64,000 bases of DNA from Sphingomonas naphthae (GTDB lineage: Bacteria; Pseudomonadota; Alphaproteobacteria; Sphingomonadales; Sphingomonadaceae): NCBI RefSeq assembly GCF_028607085.1, contig NZ_CP117411.1, forward strand, positions 310,001-374,000, in the 5' to 3' direction. The stretch's first letter is position 1; each line of letters begins with the position of its first letter. The position numbers and the translations under genes were made by a program. Below the pieces are notes generated by a model, which was given only the letters and a program-made list of their open reading frames with translations, made no database searches and was not told the DNA's origin. This document shows, piece after piece, positions 22,462 to 32,561 of this stretch.

Positions 22462-23385
22462 CTACCCCGCCAGCACCCCCGGCACCGCCAGATAGGCCAG
22501 CCGCCGCACCTCACGCCGCCCGCGCACCACCGTGTCCAGCACGATGCCGCACACCAGCGACAGCGCCGCCACGATCACCAGCGCGGTCGAGAGCAGGGCG
22601 GTGGGCAGGCGCGGCACCAGCCCGGTCTCGACATAGGTCACCGCCAGCGGGGCGGCGAGGATGAGGGCGGCCAGCGCCATCGCCGCCGCGATCAGCCCGA
22701 AGAACAGCACCGGCCGCTCGATGCGGAACAGCATCACGATCGTCCGCAGGATGCGCCAGCCGTCGCCATAGGTGGAGAGTTTGGAGACCGATCCCTCGCC
22801 GCGCGCGCCATAGCGGGTGACGACCTCGCCCACCGGCATCCGCAATTCCAGCGCGTGGACGCTGATCTCGGTCTCGATCTCGAAGCCGGTCGAGAGGACG
22901 GGGAAACTCTTCACGAAGCGGCGCGAAAAGACGCGATAGCCCGACAGGATATCGTTGAAGCTGCGCCCGAACAGCCGCGCCAGCAGGCCGGTCAGCACCC
23001 GATTGCCCAGCCGATGCCCGCGCCGATACGCCGCCTCCACCTCCGACGCGCGCGCGCCGACCACCATGTCGAGACCCTGCTCCGCCAGCATCGCCACCAG
23101 CGCGGGCGCGGCCGAGGCGTCATAGGTCGCGTCGCCGTCGGCCATCACATAGATGTCGGCCTCCACGTCGGCGAACATGCGGCGGACGACATGGCCCTTG
23201 CCCTGCATCCGCTCGGTGCGGACGATCGCGCCGGCTTCGGCGGCGGCGGCGGCGGTGCGGTCGCGCGAATTGTTGTCGTACACATAGATCGCCGCATCGG
23301 GCAGCGCCGCGCGGAACCCGGCGACGACCGCGCCGATCGCGGCCTCCTCGTTATAGCAGGGCAGGATGACGGCGATGCGGCGCAA
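22462..23385 (-). CDS. Family 2 glycosyltransferase, membrane-anchored
   Basis: 307 residues from TTG 23385 (AGGA 6 bases upstream). GT2 landmarks: AVILPCYNEEAAIGAVVAGF, YVYDNNSRDRT, VMADGDATYDASA (DxD), DILSGYRVFSRRFVKSFP. Two C-terminal membrane segments (about 225-250 and 260-285). It resembles dolichyl-phosphate mannosyltransferase/undecaprenyl-phosphate glycosyltransferases that load a sugar on a lipid carrier at the inner membrane. Its start faces the Pho box of pstS. Confidence 0.88.
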   Translation of the reverse strand: MRRIAVILPCYNEEAAIGAVVAGFRAALPDAAIYVYDNNSRDRTAAAAAEAGAIVRTERMQGKGHVVRRMFADVEADIYVMADGDATYDASAAPALVAMLAEQGLDMVVGARASEVEAAYRRGHRLGNRVLTGLLARLFGRSFNDILSGYRVFSRRFVKSFPVLSTGFEIETEISVHALELRMPVGEVVTRYGARGEGSVSKLSTYGDGWRILRTIVMLFRIERPVLFFGLIAAAMALAALILAAPLAVTYVETGLVPRLPTALLSTALVIVAALSLVCGIVLDTVVRGRREVRRLAYLAVPGVLAG

Positions 23386-23511
23386 TTCAGGTCCTGTGGG
23401 GTGTGCCTTCGGTGGATGGGCGAATACCGGGGCAGGGGGGCTTTGGCCAGCGACGGCAATAGAGCGGGGCGAACATTCCTGGCGTCACATTTCCTTCCCC
23501 GAGTCTCCGAA

Positions 23512-23529
23512 CTGTCACAAAACGTCCAT
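23512..23529 (+). promoter_or_regulatory. Pho box upstream of pstS
   Basis: CTGTCAC-AAAA-CGTCCAT has the 7-4-7 spacing of a Pho box. The left half matches CTGTCAT in six of seven places, the right half in four. Because this is where PhoB would bind, I place the pstS start downstream at 23565 rather than at ATG 23532. Confidence 0.6.
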
Positions 23530-23564
23530 AAATGCTTCGCCGGACGCTCCTACGCCGGCCACCG

Positions 23565-24617
23565 ATGATCCTCCGCTGCCTCTCGATTCTCCTGCTCGCG
23601 CTCGGCGCGCTGGCGCCGTCCGCGCCGGGCTTCGCCGCGCCGGTGACACTGTCGGGGGCGGGCGCCACCTTCCCCGCGCCGATCTATGCCGGCTGGGCGG
23701 AAGTGTATCGGCTGCGCACCGGAAACCGGATCAACTATCAACCGATCGGATCGGGCGGCGGGATCAAGCAGATCAAGGCGCGGACGATCGATTTCGGCGC
23801 GTCGGACAAGCCGATGAAGCCCGCCGACCTCGCCGCCGCCGGCCTCTACCAATTTCCCACCGTCGTCGGCGGGGTGGTGCCGATCGTCCATGTGCCCGGC
23901 ATCCCGACCAACCGACTGAAGCTCTCCGGCGCGGTGCTGGGCGATATCTTCCTCGGGCGGATCAAGCGGTGGAACGCCAAGCCCATCGCCGCGCTCAACC
24001 CCGGCCTGCCGCTCCCCAATCTGCCGATCACCGTCGTCCACCGTTCGGATGGCTCGGGCACCACCTTCCTCTTCACCAGCTTCCTCGCCGCGCGCAGCCC
24101 GGAATGGGCCAAGGTCGTCGGCGCGAGCGACGCGGTGCAATGGCCGGCGGGCATCGGCGGCAAGGGCAATGACGGCGTCTCGGCCTTCGTGAAGCAGACG
24201 TTCGGGGCGATCGGTTATGTCGAATATGCCTTCGCCAAGCAGACCGGCGCGCCTGTCGCGCTGGTGCAGAACCGCGACGGCGCCTTCCCACCGCCGGTTG
24301 CCGCCTCCTTCGCCGCCGCCGCCGCGAGCGCGCCCTGGGCGGGGGCGCCCGGCAATTATGTCCTGCTCGTCGATCAGCCCGGCCGCGCCGCCTGGCCGAT
24401 CACGGGGGCGACCTTCGTGCTGATCCCGCGCAACCCCGCCGATCCGGCGCGGGCGAAGGGCGTGCTGCGCTTCTTCGACTGGGCCTATCATATCGGCGAT
24501 CGCGCCGCGCTGTCGCTCGATTACGTCCCCCTGCCTCCGCGTGTCCGCATCATGATCCGCCGCCAGTGGAACACGGCCGTCACCGCCGGCGGCCAGCCGG
24601 TCTATCCCACGCGATGA
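23565..24617 (+). CDS. pstS: Phosphate-binding periplasmic protein PstS
   Basis: 350 residues with a signal peptide (MILRCLSILLLALGALAPSA). It binds phosphate in the periplasm for the Pst ABC importer. Signatures: LSGAGATFPAPIYAGW, INYQPIGSGGGIKQI, FGASDKPM, VVHRSDGSGTTFLFTSF and GIGGKGNDGVSAFVK, all phosphate-contact loops in PstS. First gene of pstSCAB-phoU-phoB, overlapping pstC by ATGA. A Pho box precedes it, so it should be induced by phosphate starvation through PhoB. Confidence 0.96.
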   Translation: MILRCLSILLLALGALAPSAPGFAAPVTLSGAGATFPAPIYAGWAEVYRLRTGNRINYQPIGSGGGIKQIKARTIDFGASDKPMKPADLAAAGLYQFPTVVGGVVPIVHVPGIPTNRLKLSGAVLGDIFLGRIKRWNAKPIAALNPGLPLPNLPITVVHRSDGSGTTFLFTSFLAARSPEWAKVVGASDAVQWPAGIGGKGNDGVSAFVKQTFGAIGYVEYAFAKQTGAPVALVQNRDGAFPPPVAASFAAAAASAPWAGAPGNYVLLVDQPGRAAWPITGATFVLIPRNPADPARAKGVLRFFDWAYHIGDRAALSLDYVPLPPRVRIMIRRQWNTAVTAGGQPVYPTR

Positions 24618-25552
24618 GCCGCCGCCTCGATTTCTCCGCCCGCGGCGCCGCCGGCGAGGCGCTGTTCCGCTGGACCTGTGCCTCGGCCGCGACCCTGCTG
24701 CTGGCGGCGCTCGGCGGCCTCGTCGTCAGCCTCGCCATCGGCGGATGGCCGGCCTTCCGCAAGTTCGGCCTGGGCTTCCTCACCTCGACCGAATGGAACC
24801 CCGTCACCGAAGTCTATGGCGCGGCCGGGCCGATCGTCGGCACACTCATCACCGCCTTCGCCGCGCTGCTGATCGCGCTGCCGCTGGCGATCGGCATCTC
24901 GGTGTTCCTCGTCGAATTCTGCCCGCGCCGCGTCGCCCGGCCGATCGCGGTGGCGATCGAGTTGCTCGCCGGCATCCCCTCGATCGTCTACGGCATGTGG
25001 GGCCTGTTCGTGCTGGCGCCCTGGTTCGCCGAACATATCCAGCTGCCGATCATCATGTCGGCCGAGGAAGGCTCGTTCGTCGATCGCTGGTTCGCCGGCG
25101 TGCCCAACGGCGCCAATATCGTCACCGCCAGCCTGATCCTGGCGATCATGATCCTGCCCTATATGGCCGCCGTGTTCCGCGAACTGCTGTTGACCGTGCC
25201 GCCGCAGGTGCGCGAGGCCGGCTACGGCCTCGGCTGCACCCCGTTCGAGGTGATCCGCCACATCACCATCCCCTATGTCGGGCAGGGGATGATCGGCGTC
25301 ATCATGCTCGGCCTCGGCCGCGCGCTGGGCGAAACGATGGCGGTCACCTTCATCATCGGCAATTCGCACCGCTTTCCGGGATCGGTGTTCGATAGCGGAT
25401 CGACCATCGCCTCCACCATCGCTAACGAATTCGCCGAGGCGACGAGCGACATGCACAGCGCCTCGCTGGTGGCGCTCGGCTTCGTGCTGTTCGTCATCAC
25501 CTTCACCGTATTGGCCACGGCGCGCGGCCTGCTCGCGCGGGCGGCCCGCTGA
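24614..25552 (+). CDS. pstC: Phosphate ABC transporter permease PstC
   Basis: 312 residues from ATG 24614. Six predicted membrane segments; the permease loop is EAGYGLGCTPFEVIRHITIP and is followed by GLGRALGETMAVTFIIGN, both characteristic of PstC. The large periplasmic loop (WFAEHIQLPIIM) is typical. It forms the inner-membrane channel with PstA. Overlaps pstS and pstA. Confidence 0.95.
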   Translation: MSRRLDFSARGAAGEALFRWTCASAATLLLAALGGLVVSLAIGGWPAFRKFGLGFLTSTEWNPVTEVYGAAGPIVGTLITAFAALLIALPLAIGISVFLVEFCPRRVARPIAVAIELLAGIPSIVYGMWGLFVLAPWFAEHIQLPIIMSAEEGSFVDRWFAGVPNGANIVTASLILAIMILPYMAAVFRELLLTVPPQVREAGYGLGCTPFEVIRHITIPYVGQGMIGVIMLGLGRALGETMAVTFIIGNSHRFPGSVFDSGSTIASTIANEFAEATSDMHSASLVALGFVLFVITFTVLATARGLLARAAR

Positions 25553-26402
25553 TGCGCGGCTCCAGCCCCGCCCGCGCCCGTAACCGGCGGATCGTCAACG
25601 CGATCTTCGTCGGCGGCTGCGGCGTCGCGACCGCCATCGCGCTCGGCGCGCTGGTGCTGATCCTGTGGTCGCTGGTGGTGCAGGGCATCGGCGGGATCGA
25701 CGGGCGCATCTTCACCCTCGCCCAGCCCGCGCCGGGCTCCACCGGCGGCCTCTCCAACGCCATCGTCGGCTCGCTGCTGATGTGCGGCCTCGGGATGCTG
25801 ATCGCGCTGATCGTCGGCGTGCTGGCGGGGACGTGGCTGGCCGAATATGGCGGGCGCACCCGCTACGGCCACATCGTCCGCTTCATGAACGACGTGCTGC
25901 TGTCCGCCCCCTCGATCCTCGTCGGCCTGTTCGTCTACGAATTGCTGGTCGAGCCGCTGGGCGGCTTCTCGGGCTATGCCGGCGCGGTGGCATTGGCCTT
26001 CCTCGCCACCCCCGTCGTGACCCGCACGACCGAAGATATCCTCAACCTCCAGCCCAACACCCTGCGCGAGGCGGGCATGGCGCTGGGGGCGACGCGCGCC
26101 TTCGTCACCCGCCGCATCGTCTGGCGCGCGGCGGCGACGGGCCTCGTCACCGCCGGGCTGCTCGGCTTCGCGCGCATCTCGGGCGAGACCGCGCCGTTGC
26201 TGTTCACCTCACTCGGCAACCAGTTCTTCTCGGCCGACATGGCGGCGCCCATGGCCAGCCTGCCGACCACCATCTTCCAGTTCGCTCTGTCCGCCTATGA
26301 CGACTGGCGCCGCCTCGCCTGGGTGGGGGCGCTGCTGATCGCCGTCGCCGTCCTCGCCATCAACATCGTCGGGCGCCTCCTCGCCCGGGAGACGCATCGC
26401 CC

Positions 26403-26406
<4 letters not shown>
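25552..26406 (+). CDS. pstA: Phosphate ABC transporter permease PstA
   Basis: 284 residues, start overlapping the pstC stop (TGATG). The permease loop is [20 protein letters not shown], followed by [19 protein letters not shown], diagnostic for PstA. Six membrane segments. It pairs with PstC. Overlaps pstB by ATGA. Confidence 0.95.
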
Positions 26407-27200
<794 letters not shown>

Positions 27201-27211
27201 GGAGCGCGGCG

Positions 27212-27937
27212 ATGAACAACGGCACCATGCACACCATCCGCGCCTTCGACGAGGATCTCGACCAGCTGCGCGTGCAGGTGCTGGAGATGGGCGGCCTCGC
27301 CGAAGCGGCCATCACCGCCTCGGTCGACGCGATGATCCACCGCGACCTCGAAGGCGCGCTGCGGGTGGTGGAAAACGACCGCCGCATCGACGCGATGGAG
27401 CTGGAGGTCGAACGCCTCGCCGTCCGCCTGATCGCGCTGCGCGCCCCGATGGCGGACGACCTGCGCAGCGTGATCGCCGCGCTCAAGATCGCCGGCGTGA
27501 TCGAGCGGATGGGCGATTATGCCAAGAACATCGCCAAGCGCGTGCCGGTGCTAGACGCCGCCGGGCCGCTGGAGCCGATCTCGGTGCTGCCGGCGATGGG
27601 CCGCGCCGTCTCGCATCTCGTGAAGGACGCGCTCGACGCCTACGCCAACGGCGATACCGAGAGCGCGGTGCTGGTGTGCCAGCGCGACCGCGAGATCGAC
27701 GATTTCTACAACAGCCTGTTCCGCACCTTGCTCACCTATATGATGGAACAGCCGCACAATATCACGCCCTCGGCGCATCTGCTGTTCGTCGCCAAGAACC
27801 TCGAACGCATCGGCGACCACGCCACCAACGTCGCCGAGATGGTCTATTATGCCGCCACCGGCGAACAGATGACCGAACGCACGCGCGGCAACGATACCAC
27901 TGCCAACCTTGGCGCGAACATGGAGAAGCAGGCATGA
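27212..27937 (+). CDS. phoU: Phosphate signalling regulator PhoU
   Basis: 241 residues, GAGGAG 7 bases upstream. Two three-helix repeats with the metal-cluster motifs ALKIAGVIERMGDYAKNIAK and LFVAKNLERIGDHATNVAEM. PhoU links Pst activity to the PhoR kinase and restrains phosphate uptake. Overlaps phoB by ATGA. Confidence 0.95.
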   Translation: MNNGTMHTIRAFDEDLDQLRVQVLEMGGLAEAAITASVDAMIHRDLEGALRVVENDRRIDAMELEVERLAVRLIALRAPMADDLRSVIAALKIAGVIERMGDYAKNIAKRVPVLDAAGPLEPISVLPAMGRAVSHLVKDALDAYANGDTESAVLVCQRDREIDDFYNSLFRTLLTYMMEQPHNITPSAHLLFVAKNLERIGDHATNVAEMVYYAATGEQMTERTRGNDTTANLGANMEKQA

Positions 27938-28635
27938 GCCGGGGACGTGTCCTGGTCGTCGAGGACGACGCCGCGCTGGCGGAACTGCTCGACTGGCATC
28001 TGAGCCGCGAGCATTTCGACGTGGAGCGCGCCATCAACGGCGAGGAAGCCCTGCTCCTCGCCCGCGAATCGACGCCCGATCTGGTGCTGCTCGACTGGAT
28101 GATCGAGGGGCTTTCCGGCATCGAAGTGTGCCGCCGCCTGCGCCGGATGCCCGATACCGCCAAGGTGCCGATCATCATGCTCACCGCCCGGACCGACGAG
28201 GCGGATCGCATCCGGGGGCTGGAGACCGGGGCGGACGATTATGTCTCCAAGCCCTTCAGCCCCAAGGAGCTGATCGCGCGCGTCAACGCGCTGCTGCGCC
28301 GCGTGCGCCCGGCGCTGGCCGGCGAGCAACTGGTGTTCGAGGACATCGCCATGGATACGGTGGGCCACAAGGTCCACCGCGCCGGCAAGCCGGTAGCGCT
28401 CGGGCCGACCGAATTTCGACTGCTGCGCCATTTCCTGGAGCATCCCGGCCGCGTGTTCAGCCGCGAGCGGCTGCTCGACAGCGTGTGGGGCCGCGACAGC
28501 GAGATCGAGATCCGCACCGTCGATGTGCACATCCGCCGCCTCCGCAAGGCGATCAACGGCGAGGATCTGCCCGACGTGATCCGCACCGTCCGCTCGGCCG
28601 GTTATGCGCTGGACAAGGCCGGCGATATCGCCTGA
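27934..28635 (+). CDS. phoB: Phosphate-regulon response regulator PhoB
   Basis: 233 residues. Receiver domain with acidic pocket VVEDD, phospho-acceptor Asp54 (VLLDWM) and Lys106 (YVSKPFSP). OmpR-type winged helix with ALGPTEFRLLRHFLEHPGR and TVDVHIRRLRKAI. Ends the pst operon. No phoR kinase gene is adjacent, unlike in many related genomes, so the sensor must be encoded elsewhere. Confidence 0.93.
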   Translation: MSRGRVLVVEDDAALAELLDWHLSREHFDVERAINGEEALLLARESTPDLVLLDWMIEGLSGIEVCRRLRRMPDTAKVPIIMLTARTDEADRIRGLETGADDYVSKPFSPKELIARVNALLRRVRPALAGEQLVFEDIAMDTVGHKVHRAGKPVALGPTEFRLLRHFLEHPGRVFSRERLLDSVWGRDSEIEIRTVDVHIRRLRKAINGEDLPDVIRTVRSAGYALDKAGDIA

Positions 28636-28687
28636 GTCTTGTAGCGATCCCCGGCCTGCCCTAACCCGGTGCGGCAGGGAGATCGAC

Positions 28688-29188
28688 GTGCCGAAAGTGA
28701 AACGCGAGCGACGGACGCCGGAGGAGGCGTACAAGTTCCTCGACGCCAAGATGCGCGGCGGCACCGCCCGCCCCGGCACGCGCGGCAAGAAGATCAGCCG
28801 CAAGACGTGGATCCTGATCGGTGTGGGCGTCGCGGCGCTGATCCTGCTCGGCATCGTCGGGCTGGTCGTCGATACGATCCTGTCCAGCACCGACAAGAGC
28901 GCGCCCGTCGTCGCGGGCCGCAAGCCGGGCGCGATCGACCCCACCACCTGCCTCGACGACAAGGGGCAATTGCCCTCGATGGTCGGCGAAGTCAGCCGTG
29001 CGCTCGGCATCGCGGCGCAGATCGTCCCCACCTCCACGGTGTTCGGCAAGAACCAGAACGGCCGGTTCGAGGTGACGATGACCTATCATCCCGACATCGA
29101 CCTCGGCACCAACCGCGATGACAAGGCGCTGGCGACGATGGACCCGCGCTATTGCACCGTCCAGCTCATCACCGCGACCGCCCGGTAA
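28688..29188 (+). CDS. Membrane-anchored protein, unknown function
   Basis: 166 residues from GTG 28688 (AGGGAG 7 bases upstream). Basic cytoplasmic part (KVKRERRTPEEAYKFLDAKM), one membrane segment (WILIGVGVAALILLGIVGLV, about 39-58), then a periplasmic domain with two cysteines (DPTTCLDDKGQLPS and DPRYCTVQLI) and TMTYHPDIDLGTNRDD. It lies 52 bases after phoB and might be co-transcribed. No family recognised. Confidence 0.65.
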   Translation: MPKVKRERRTPEEAYKFLDAKMRGGTARPGTRGKKISRKTWILIGVGVAALILLGIVGLVVDTILSSTDKSAPVVAGRKPGAIDPTTCLDDKGQLPSMVGEVSRALGIAAQIVPTSTVFGKNQNGRFEVTMTYHPDIDLGTNRDDKALATMDPRYCTVQLITATAR

Positions 29189-29197
29189 GCGGCGCCG

Positions 29198-29506
29198 TCA
29201 GGGGCTGTAGGACGTCTTGGTCACCATGGTGACCATTTCCGCGACGATCACCTCCGACCCGACTTCGCGGAACGACATGAAATCGGGATCGGCGCGCCAT
29301 TTGGCGGTCGCCTCGAAATAGGCGTTGGCGTCCGGGATCTGCCACAGATCGACGACCGTGCAGATCGGCCCGACCGCCGTCACATAGGCACCGAGCAGTT
29401 TCCAGCCGTGGCTTTCCAGCACCGGCACCTGCTTGGCCATGGCGGCGGCGAAGCGATCATAGGCGCCGATGCGGATCTTCAGCGTCGCGTGGACGAACAG
29501 CTCCAT
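29198..29506 (-). CDS. NIPSNAP-family protein
   Basis: 102 residues, AGGAGAGAGG before the ATG. A single ferredoxin-like fold: MELFVHATLKIRIGAYDRFA, LGAYVTAVGPICTVVDLW, FEATAKWRADPDFMSFREV, the pattern of NIPSNAP/dimeric alpha-beta barrel proteins. These often appear in degradation gene clusters without a defined reaction. Last gene of the leftward cluster that begins at the TonB receptor. Confidence 0.8.
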   Translation of the reverse strand: MELFVHATLKIRIGAYDRFAAAMAKQVPVLESHGWKLLGAYVTAVGPICTVVDLWQIPDANAYFEATAKWRADPDFMSFREVGSEVIVAEMVTMVTKTSYSP

Positions 29507-29530
29507 CGCCTCTCTCCTGATCCCCTAGCT

Positions 29531-30046
29531 TCACGCCGCCGAAATGCCCCATTTGGCGGCGGCGAAATTGCCCGATGGCGCGTCCGGGCCGGGCATGCCG
29601 GGCGGGCCGCCATAATCCTCATGATCGAAATAGGTGCCGGTCAGGTCGGGCGGCCCGGAATAATGCAGCTGGAACAGCCGCCACGCGAAGCGCAGCCGCC
29701 CCTCCTCCTCGGCGAACCGCTCGTAATAGCGGCCGATCGAGATGTTGGTCTTGCCGTCGGCCCAGGCGACCCGCTCGTTCACATAGGTGCGCGCGGTGAC
29801 GATCCCGTCGCTGATGTCCACGATCGGCGTGTTGAGCGTGATGAGCACCTTGCGCATCCGCCCCATGATCCGCTCGAACAAAGCGACGATCTCGTCCCGC
29901 CCGCTGGGTTCGAGGCCGCCGATCCGCCAGACGGCATCGCGCGTGAAGCATTGGCCGAACGCCGGAAAATCCATCCGCCACACCGCATCGGTGTAACGCG
30001 CGTGCAGATCGGCGATCGCCAGCCGGGTGGCGGTCAGGTCGGTCAT
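29531..30046 (-). CDS. NTF2-like (SnoaL-type) protein, copy 2
   Basis: 171 residues from ATG 30046 (GAGGAGAGGAAG upstream). Helix AIADLHARYTDAVWRMDFPA, sheet residues TRDAVWRIGGLEPSGRDEI, and TARTYVNERVAWADGKTNI fit the NTF2/SnoaL cone fold used by small isomerases, dehydratases and ring hydroxylase beta subunits. It lies between the MFS carrier and NIPSNAP genes. Likely a catabolic enzyme; the reaction is unknown. Confidence 0.8.
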   Translation of the reverse strand: MTDLTATRLAIADLHARYTDAVWRMDFPAFGQCFTRDAVWRIGGLEPSGRDEIVALFERIMGRMRKVLITLNTPIVDISDGIVTARTYVNERVAWADGKTNISIGRYYERFAEEEGRLRFAWRLFQLHYSGPPDLTGTYFDHEDYGGPPGMPGPDAPSGNFAAAKWGISAA

Positions 30047-30060
30047 CTTCCTCTCCTCGA

Positions 30061-31230
30061 TCATGCGATGGCCGGCGGGGCCAGCCGCGCGCGGCCGGCG
30101 AGCATCACCAGCGCCATCGCGAAGGCGAAGCCGGCGAGCGCGACGAACGCGCCCTGCGCCCCATAGCGCGCCGCCACCGGCTCCAGCGGAATCTGCGCCA
30201 GCAGCGCCGCGCCGAAATAGCCCGCCCGCGCCAGACCGATGCGGCGCGCGCGACGCTCGGGCAAATCGGCGGCGGCGACCGCGAACAGATTGGGGCTCAG
30301 CAGGCCGACGCCCACGCCCAGCAGGGTCGTGCCGATCAGGGTCGTCGTCACGCTATGGCCGGCGATCACCAGCAGCAGCGCCAGCCCGACGATCAGGAAG
30401 CCGCCGACGAAAATCTTCGCCGGCCCGGCGAAGCGCCGCACCCAGCCATAAGCGAAGGAGAGCGTGCCCGCCCCGAGGGTCAGCGCCATGATCGCCAGCG
30501 CCGGATAGCGCGGATTGCTCTCGCCGATCTCGGTGAAGTGGAAGGGCAGATAGGCGGGCAAGGTGGTCGCCACGCCGCCGCATACGAGCCCGAGCCCCAG
30601 CATCGCCCAAGGGAAGCCGCCGCCCTCCACCCTGGCCGTCACCGTGCGGGCGACCGGCGGCGCGGGCACGAGCGTGAGGATCAGCAACAGGATCGGCAGC
30701 GCGGCCAGATGGAGCGTGAACACCAGCCGCCAGTCCATCGCCCCCAGCATCACCGCCACCGGCATCACGCCGAGCGTGGCGAGATTGCCGAACATCGAGG
30801 AGAAGCCCAGCCAGCGCGGCCGCTCCGCGTCGGGCACGCCGTTGGCCAGCGTCGCGATGGCGGTAACGCCGCAGGTCGCCAGCGCGAGGCCGACGACGAT
30901 GCGGCTCGCCAGCAGCAGCCACAGATCGTCGATCACCATGCCGGCGATGCCCGCCAGCGCGAAGGTCGCCAGCGCGACCAACAACAACCGCCGCTCGCCG
31001 AACCGCTCCGCCAGCAGGCCGCCGATCGGCGCGCCGATCGCCATCGCCCCGCCCAGCGCTGTGATCATCGCGCGCACGATCGTGCCCGCCCCCGGCGTAT
31101 CGGCGAAATGGGCGCTGATCTTGGGCAGCACCGGCACCAGGCTGCTGAAACCGATGACGATCAGCCCGCCGACCAGCACGAGGCTGATCCGCCCGCCGAG
31201 GCCTACATGGCCCGGTGCGATGTCCGTCAT
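30061..31230 (-). CDS. MFS transporter
   Basis: 389 residues from ATG 31230, overlapping the upstream gene's stop. Twelve hydrophobic segments; the loop 2-3 motif is GGLLAERFGERRLLLVALAT, and GWVRRFAGPAKIFVG repeats it in the second half. Major-facilitator permease, probably moving the substrate or a product of the surrounding degradation cluster through the inner membrane. Direction cannot be read. Confidence 0.85.
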   Translation of the reverse strand: MTDIAPGHVGLGGRISLVLVGGLIVIGFSSLVPVLPKISAHFADTPGAGTIVRAMITALGGAMAIGAPIGGLLAERFGERRLLLVALATFALAGIAGMVIDDLWLLLASRIVVGLALATCGVTAIATLANGVPDAERPRWLGFSSMFGNLATLGVMPVAVMLGAMDWRLVFTLHLAALPILLLILTLVPAPPVARTVTARVEGGGFPWAMLGLGLVCGGVATTLPAYLPFHFTEIGESNPRYPALAIMALTLGAGTLSFAYGWVRRFAGPAKIFVGGFLIVGLALLLVIAGHSVTTTLIGTTLLGVGVGLLSPNLFAVAAADLPERRARRIGLARAGYFGAALLAQIPLEPVAARYGAQGAFVALAGFAFAMALVMLAGRARLAPPAIA

Positions 31231-32561
31231 GCGGCCGCCATCCTCTTCACGAAGCGATCGAGCGTCGCGCCGAAATCGCGCCGCTGCCACAGGTTGAACC
31301 CCGCCCGCGAGATGTGGAGCTGGTTGCGCGGCATCTCGTAGTCGCGAAAGATCGGGTCGAACGGGCTCGGCACGTCCGCCGCGTCCGGCATTCGCCCCAG
31401 GATGCGCGCCGGGCTGTCGATGAAATAGGACAGGCCCATCATCGCGACATAGAGTTCGAGGTGGAAGACCAGCTCGTCCCGGTCGAGCGCCGGCCCGCCA
31501 TGCTCGCGCAGTTCGGTGACGAACAGATCGATCAGCTCGTCGAAATGGCCGTCCCACACGTCGAGCCCCGCGCCGCTGAGGCAGCCCCACAAGGAGAATG
31601 CGAGGTTGATCTGGCCGGCATGCCCCCAATCCATCAGCCCGCATTGCAGATCGCCGGCCGCATCGCGCCAGAACCAGCAATTGTCGATATTGCCGTTCCA
31701 GTGGCACAGAGCGATCAGCGAGGGATCGCTCTGGGTGAAGCGCCGGATCTCCGCCTGATGCTCCAGATAGCCCAGCGCCTCGCCCTCGAGCTTTTCGAAG
31801 AAGGCCGGCGTCAGGTTGGGCGGAAACAGCTGCGGCGCGCGTGCCACGAAGGCGGCGAAGGCGCGAACCTTGCCGATCAGTTGCTCCGCGTCATAGCCGA
31901 TCCGCACGCTCGACGAGGCGGCGACCGGATCGAACGGGAACAGCGCGTCGATATCGCAGGGCAATTGCCCCGATCGGTGCGCGGCGGCGACGCGGGCGAG
32001 CGCGGTGTAGATCGCGCGATAATGGTCGATCGGCCGATCGATCTCGTTATCCAGGCATTTCGGATGATGCGGCTCGATTCCGTTCGCGCCGAAGCCGATC
32101 GTCTCGGTAATGAGCAGGCCGGTATGCGTCTCGGCCTGATAATCGGCGAAATAGGCGATCGGCACATGGATCGGGAAGCCCGCCAGCCGCGACACTTCGG
32201 CGAGCCGCACCTCGCCCGCCATCTCATATTTGCCGCGATCGTCCCGCACCGGATCGGCGAAATCGCGCGAGAATTTCACGAACAGATCGGTGTGGAACGC
32301 CGGATCGGGCCGGGCATATTCCACCGACAGGAACAGTTTCTCGCCCGTGCTTCCGCCGGGGCATGTCTCGATCCGGGTGATGCGCGCGACGGCATTGTCC
32401 GGCCCGATCGCCCCGAAGGCGCGAAACGCTTCGGTCAGGAAATCCGCGCCCGCAGCCCGCAGCGCCGCGCCATGCGCCGGGATCGCCAGCCCGGTCGTGT
32501 CGCCGCGCACGAAATCGATCGGCGGCCCTTCGCGCCGCGCCGCCGCCGCGCCGCCGCTCAT
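31227..32561 (-). CDS. Aminoglycoside-phosphotransferase-fold (ecdysteroid-kinase-like) protein
   Basis: 444 residues from ATG 32561. N-lobe Lys96 (LFVKFSRD). The expected HGDxxxxN catalytic loop reads LCHWNGNIDNCWFW, with His287, Asn289 in place of the catalytic Asp and Asn294. The metal-binding Asp is Asp311 (GLMDWGHA). The protein belongs to the phosphotransferase family that phosphorylates small alcohols, as in ecdysteroid 22-kinases. The Asn means either an altered mechanism, an unusual subfamily or loss of kinase activity. It overlaps NTF2 copy 1 upstream and the MFS gene downstream by ATGA, so it is translationally coupled in the cluster. Confidence 0.75.
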   Translation of the reverse strand: MSGGAAAARREGPPIDFVRGDTTGLAIPAHGAALRAAGADFLTEAFRAFGAIGPDNAVARITRIETCPGGSTGEKLFLSVEYARPDPAFHTDLFVKFSRDFADPVRDDRGKYEMAGEVRLAEVSRLAGFPIHVPIAYFADYQAETHTGLLITETIGFGANGIEPHHPKCLDNEIDRPIDHYRAIYTALARVAAAHRSGQLPCDIDALFPFDPVAASSSVRIGYDAEQLIGKVRAFAAFVARAPQLFPPNLTPAFFEKLEGEALGYLEHQAEIRRFTQSDPSLIALCHWNGNIDNCWFWRDAAGDLQCGLMDWGHAGQINLAFSLWGCLSGAGLDVWDGHFDELIDLFVTELREHGGPALDRDELVFHLELYVAMMGLSYFIDSPARILGRMPDAADVPSPFDPIFRDYEMPRNQLHISRAGFNLWQRRDFGATLDRFVKRMAAA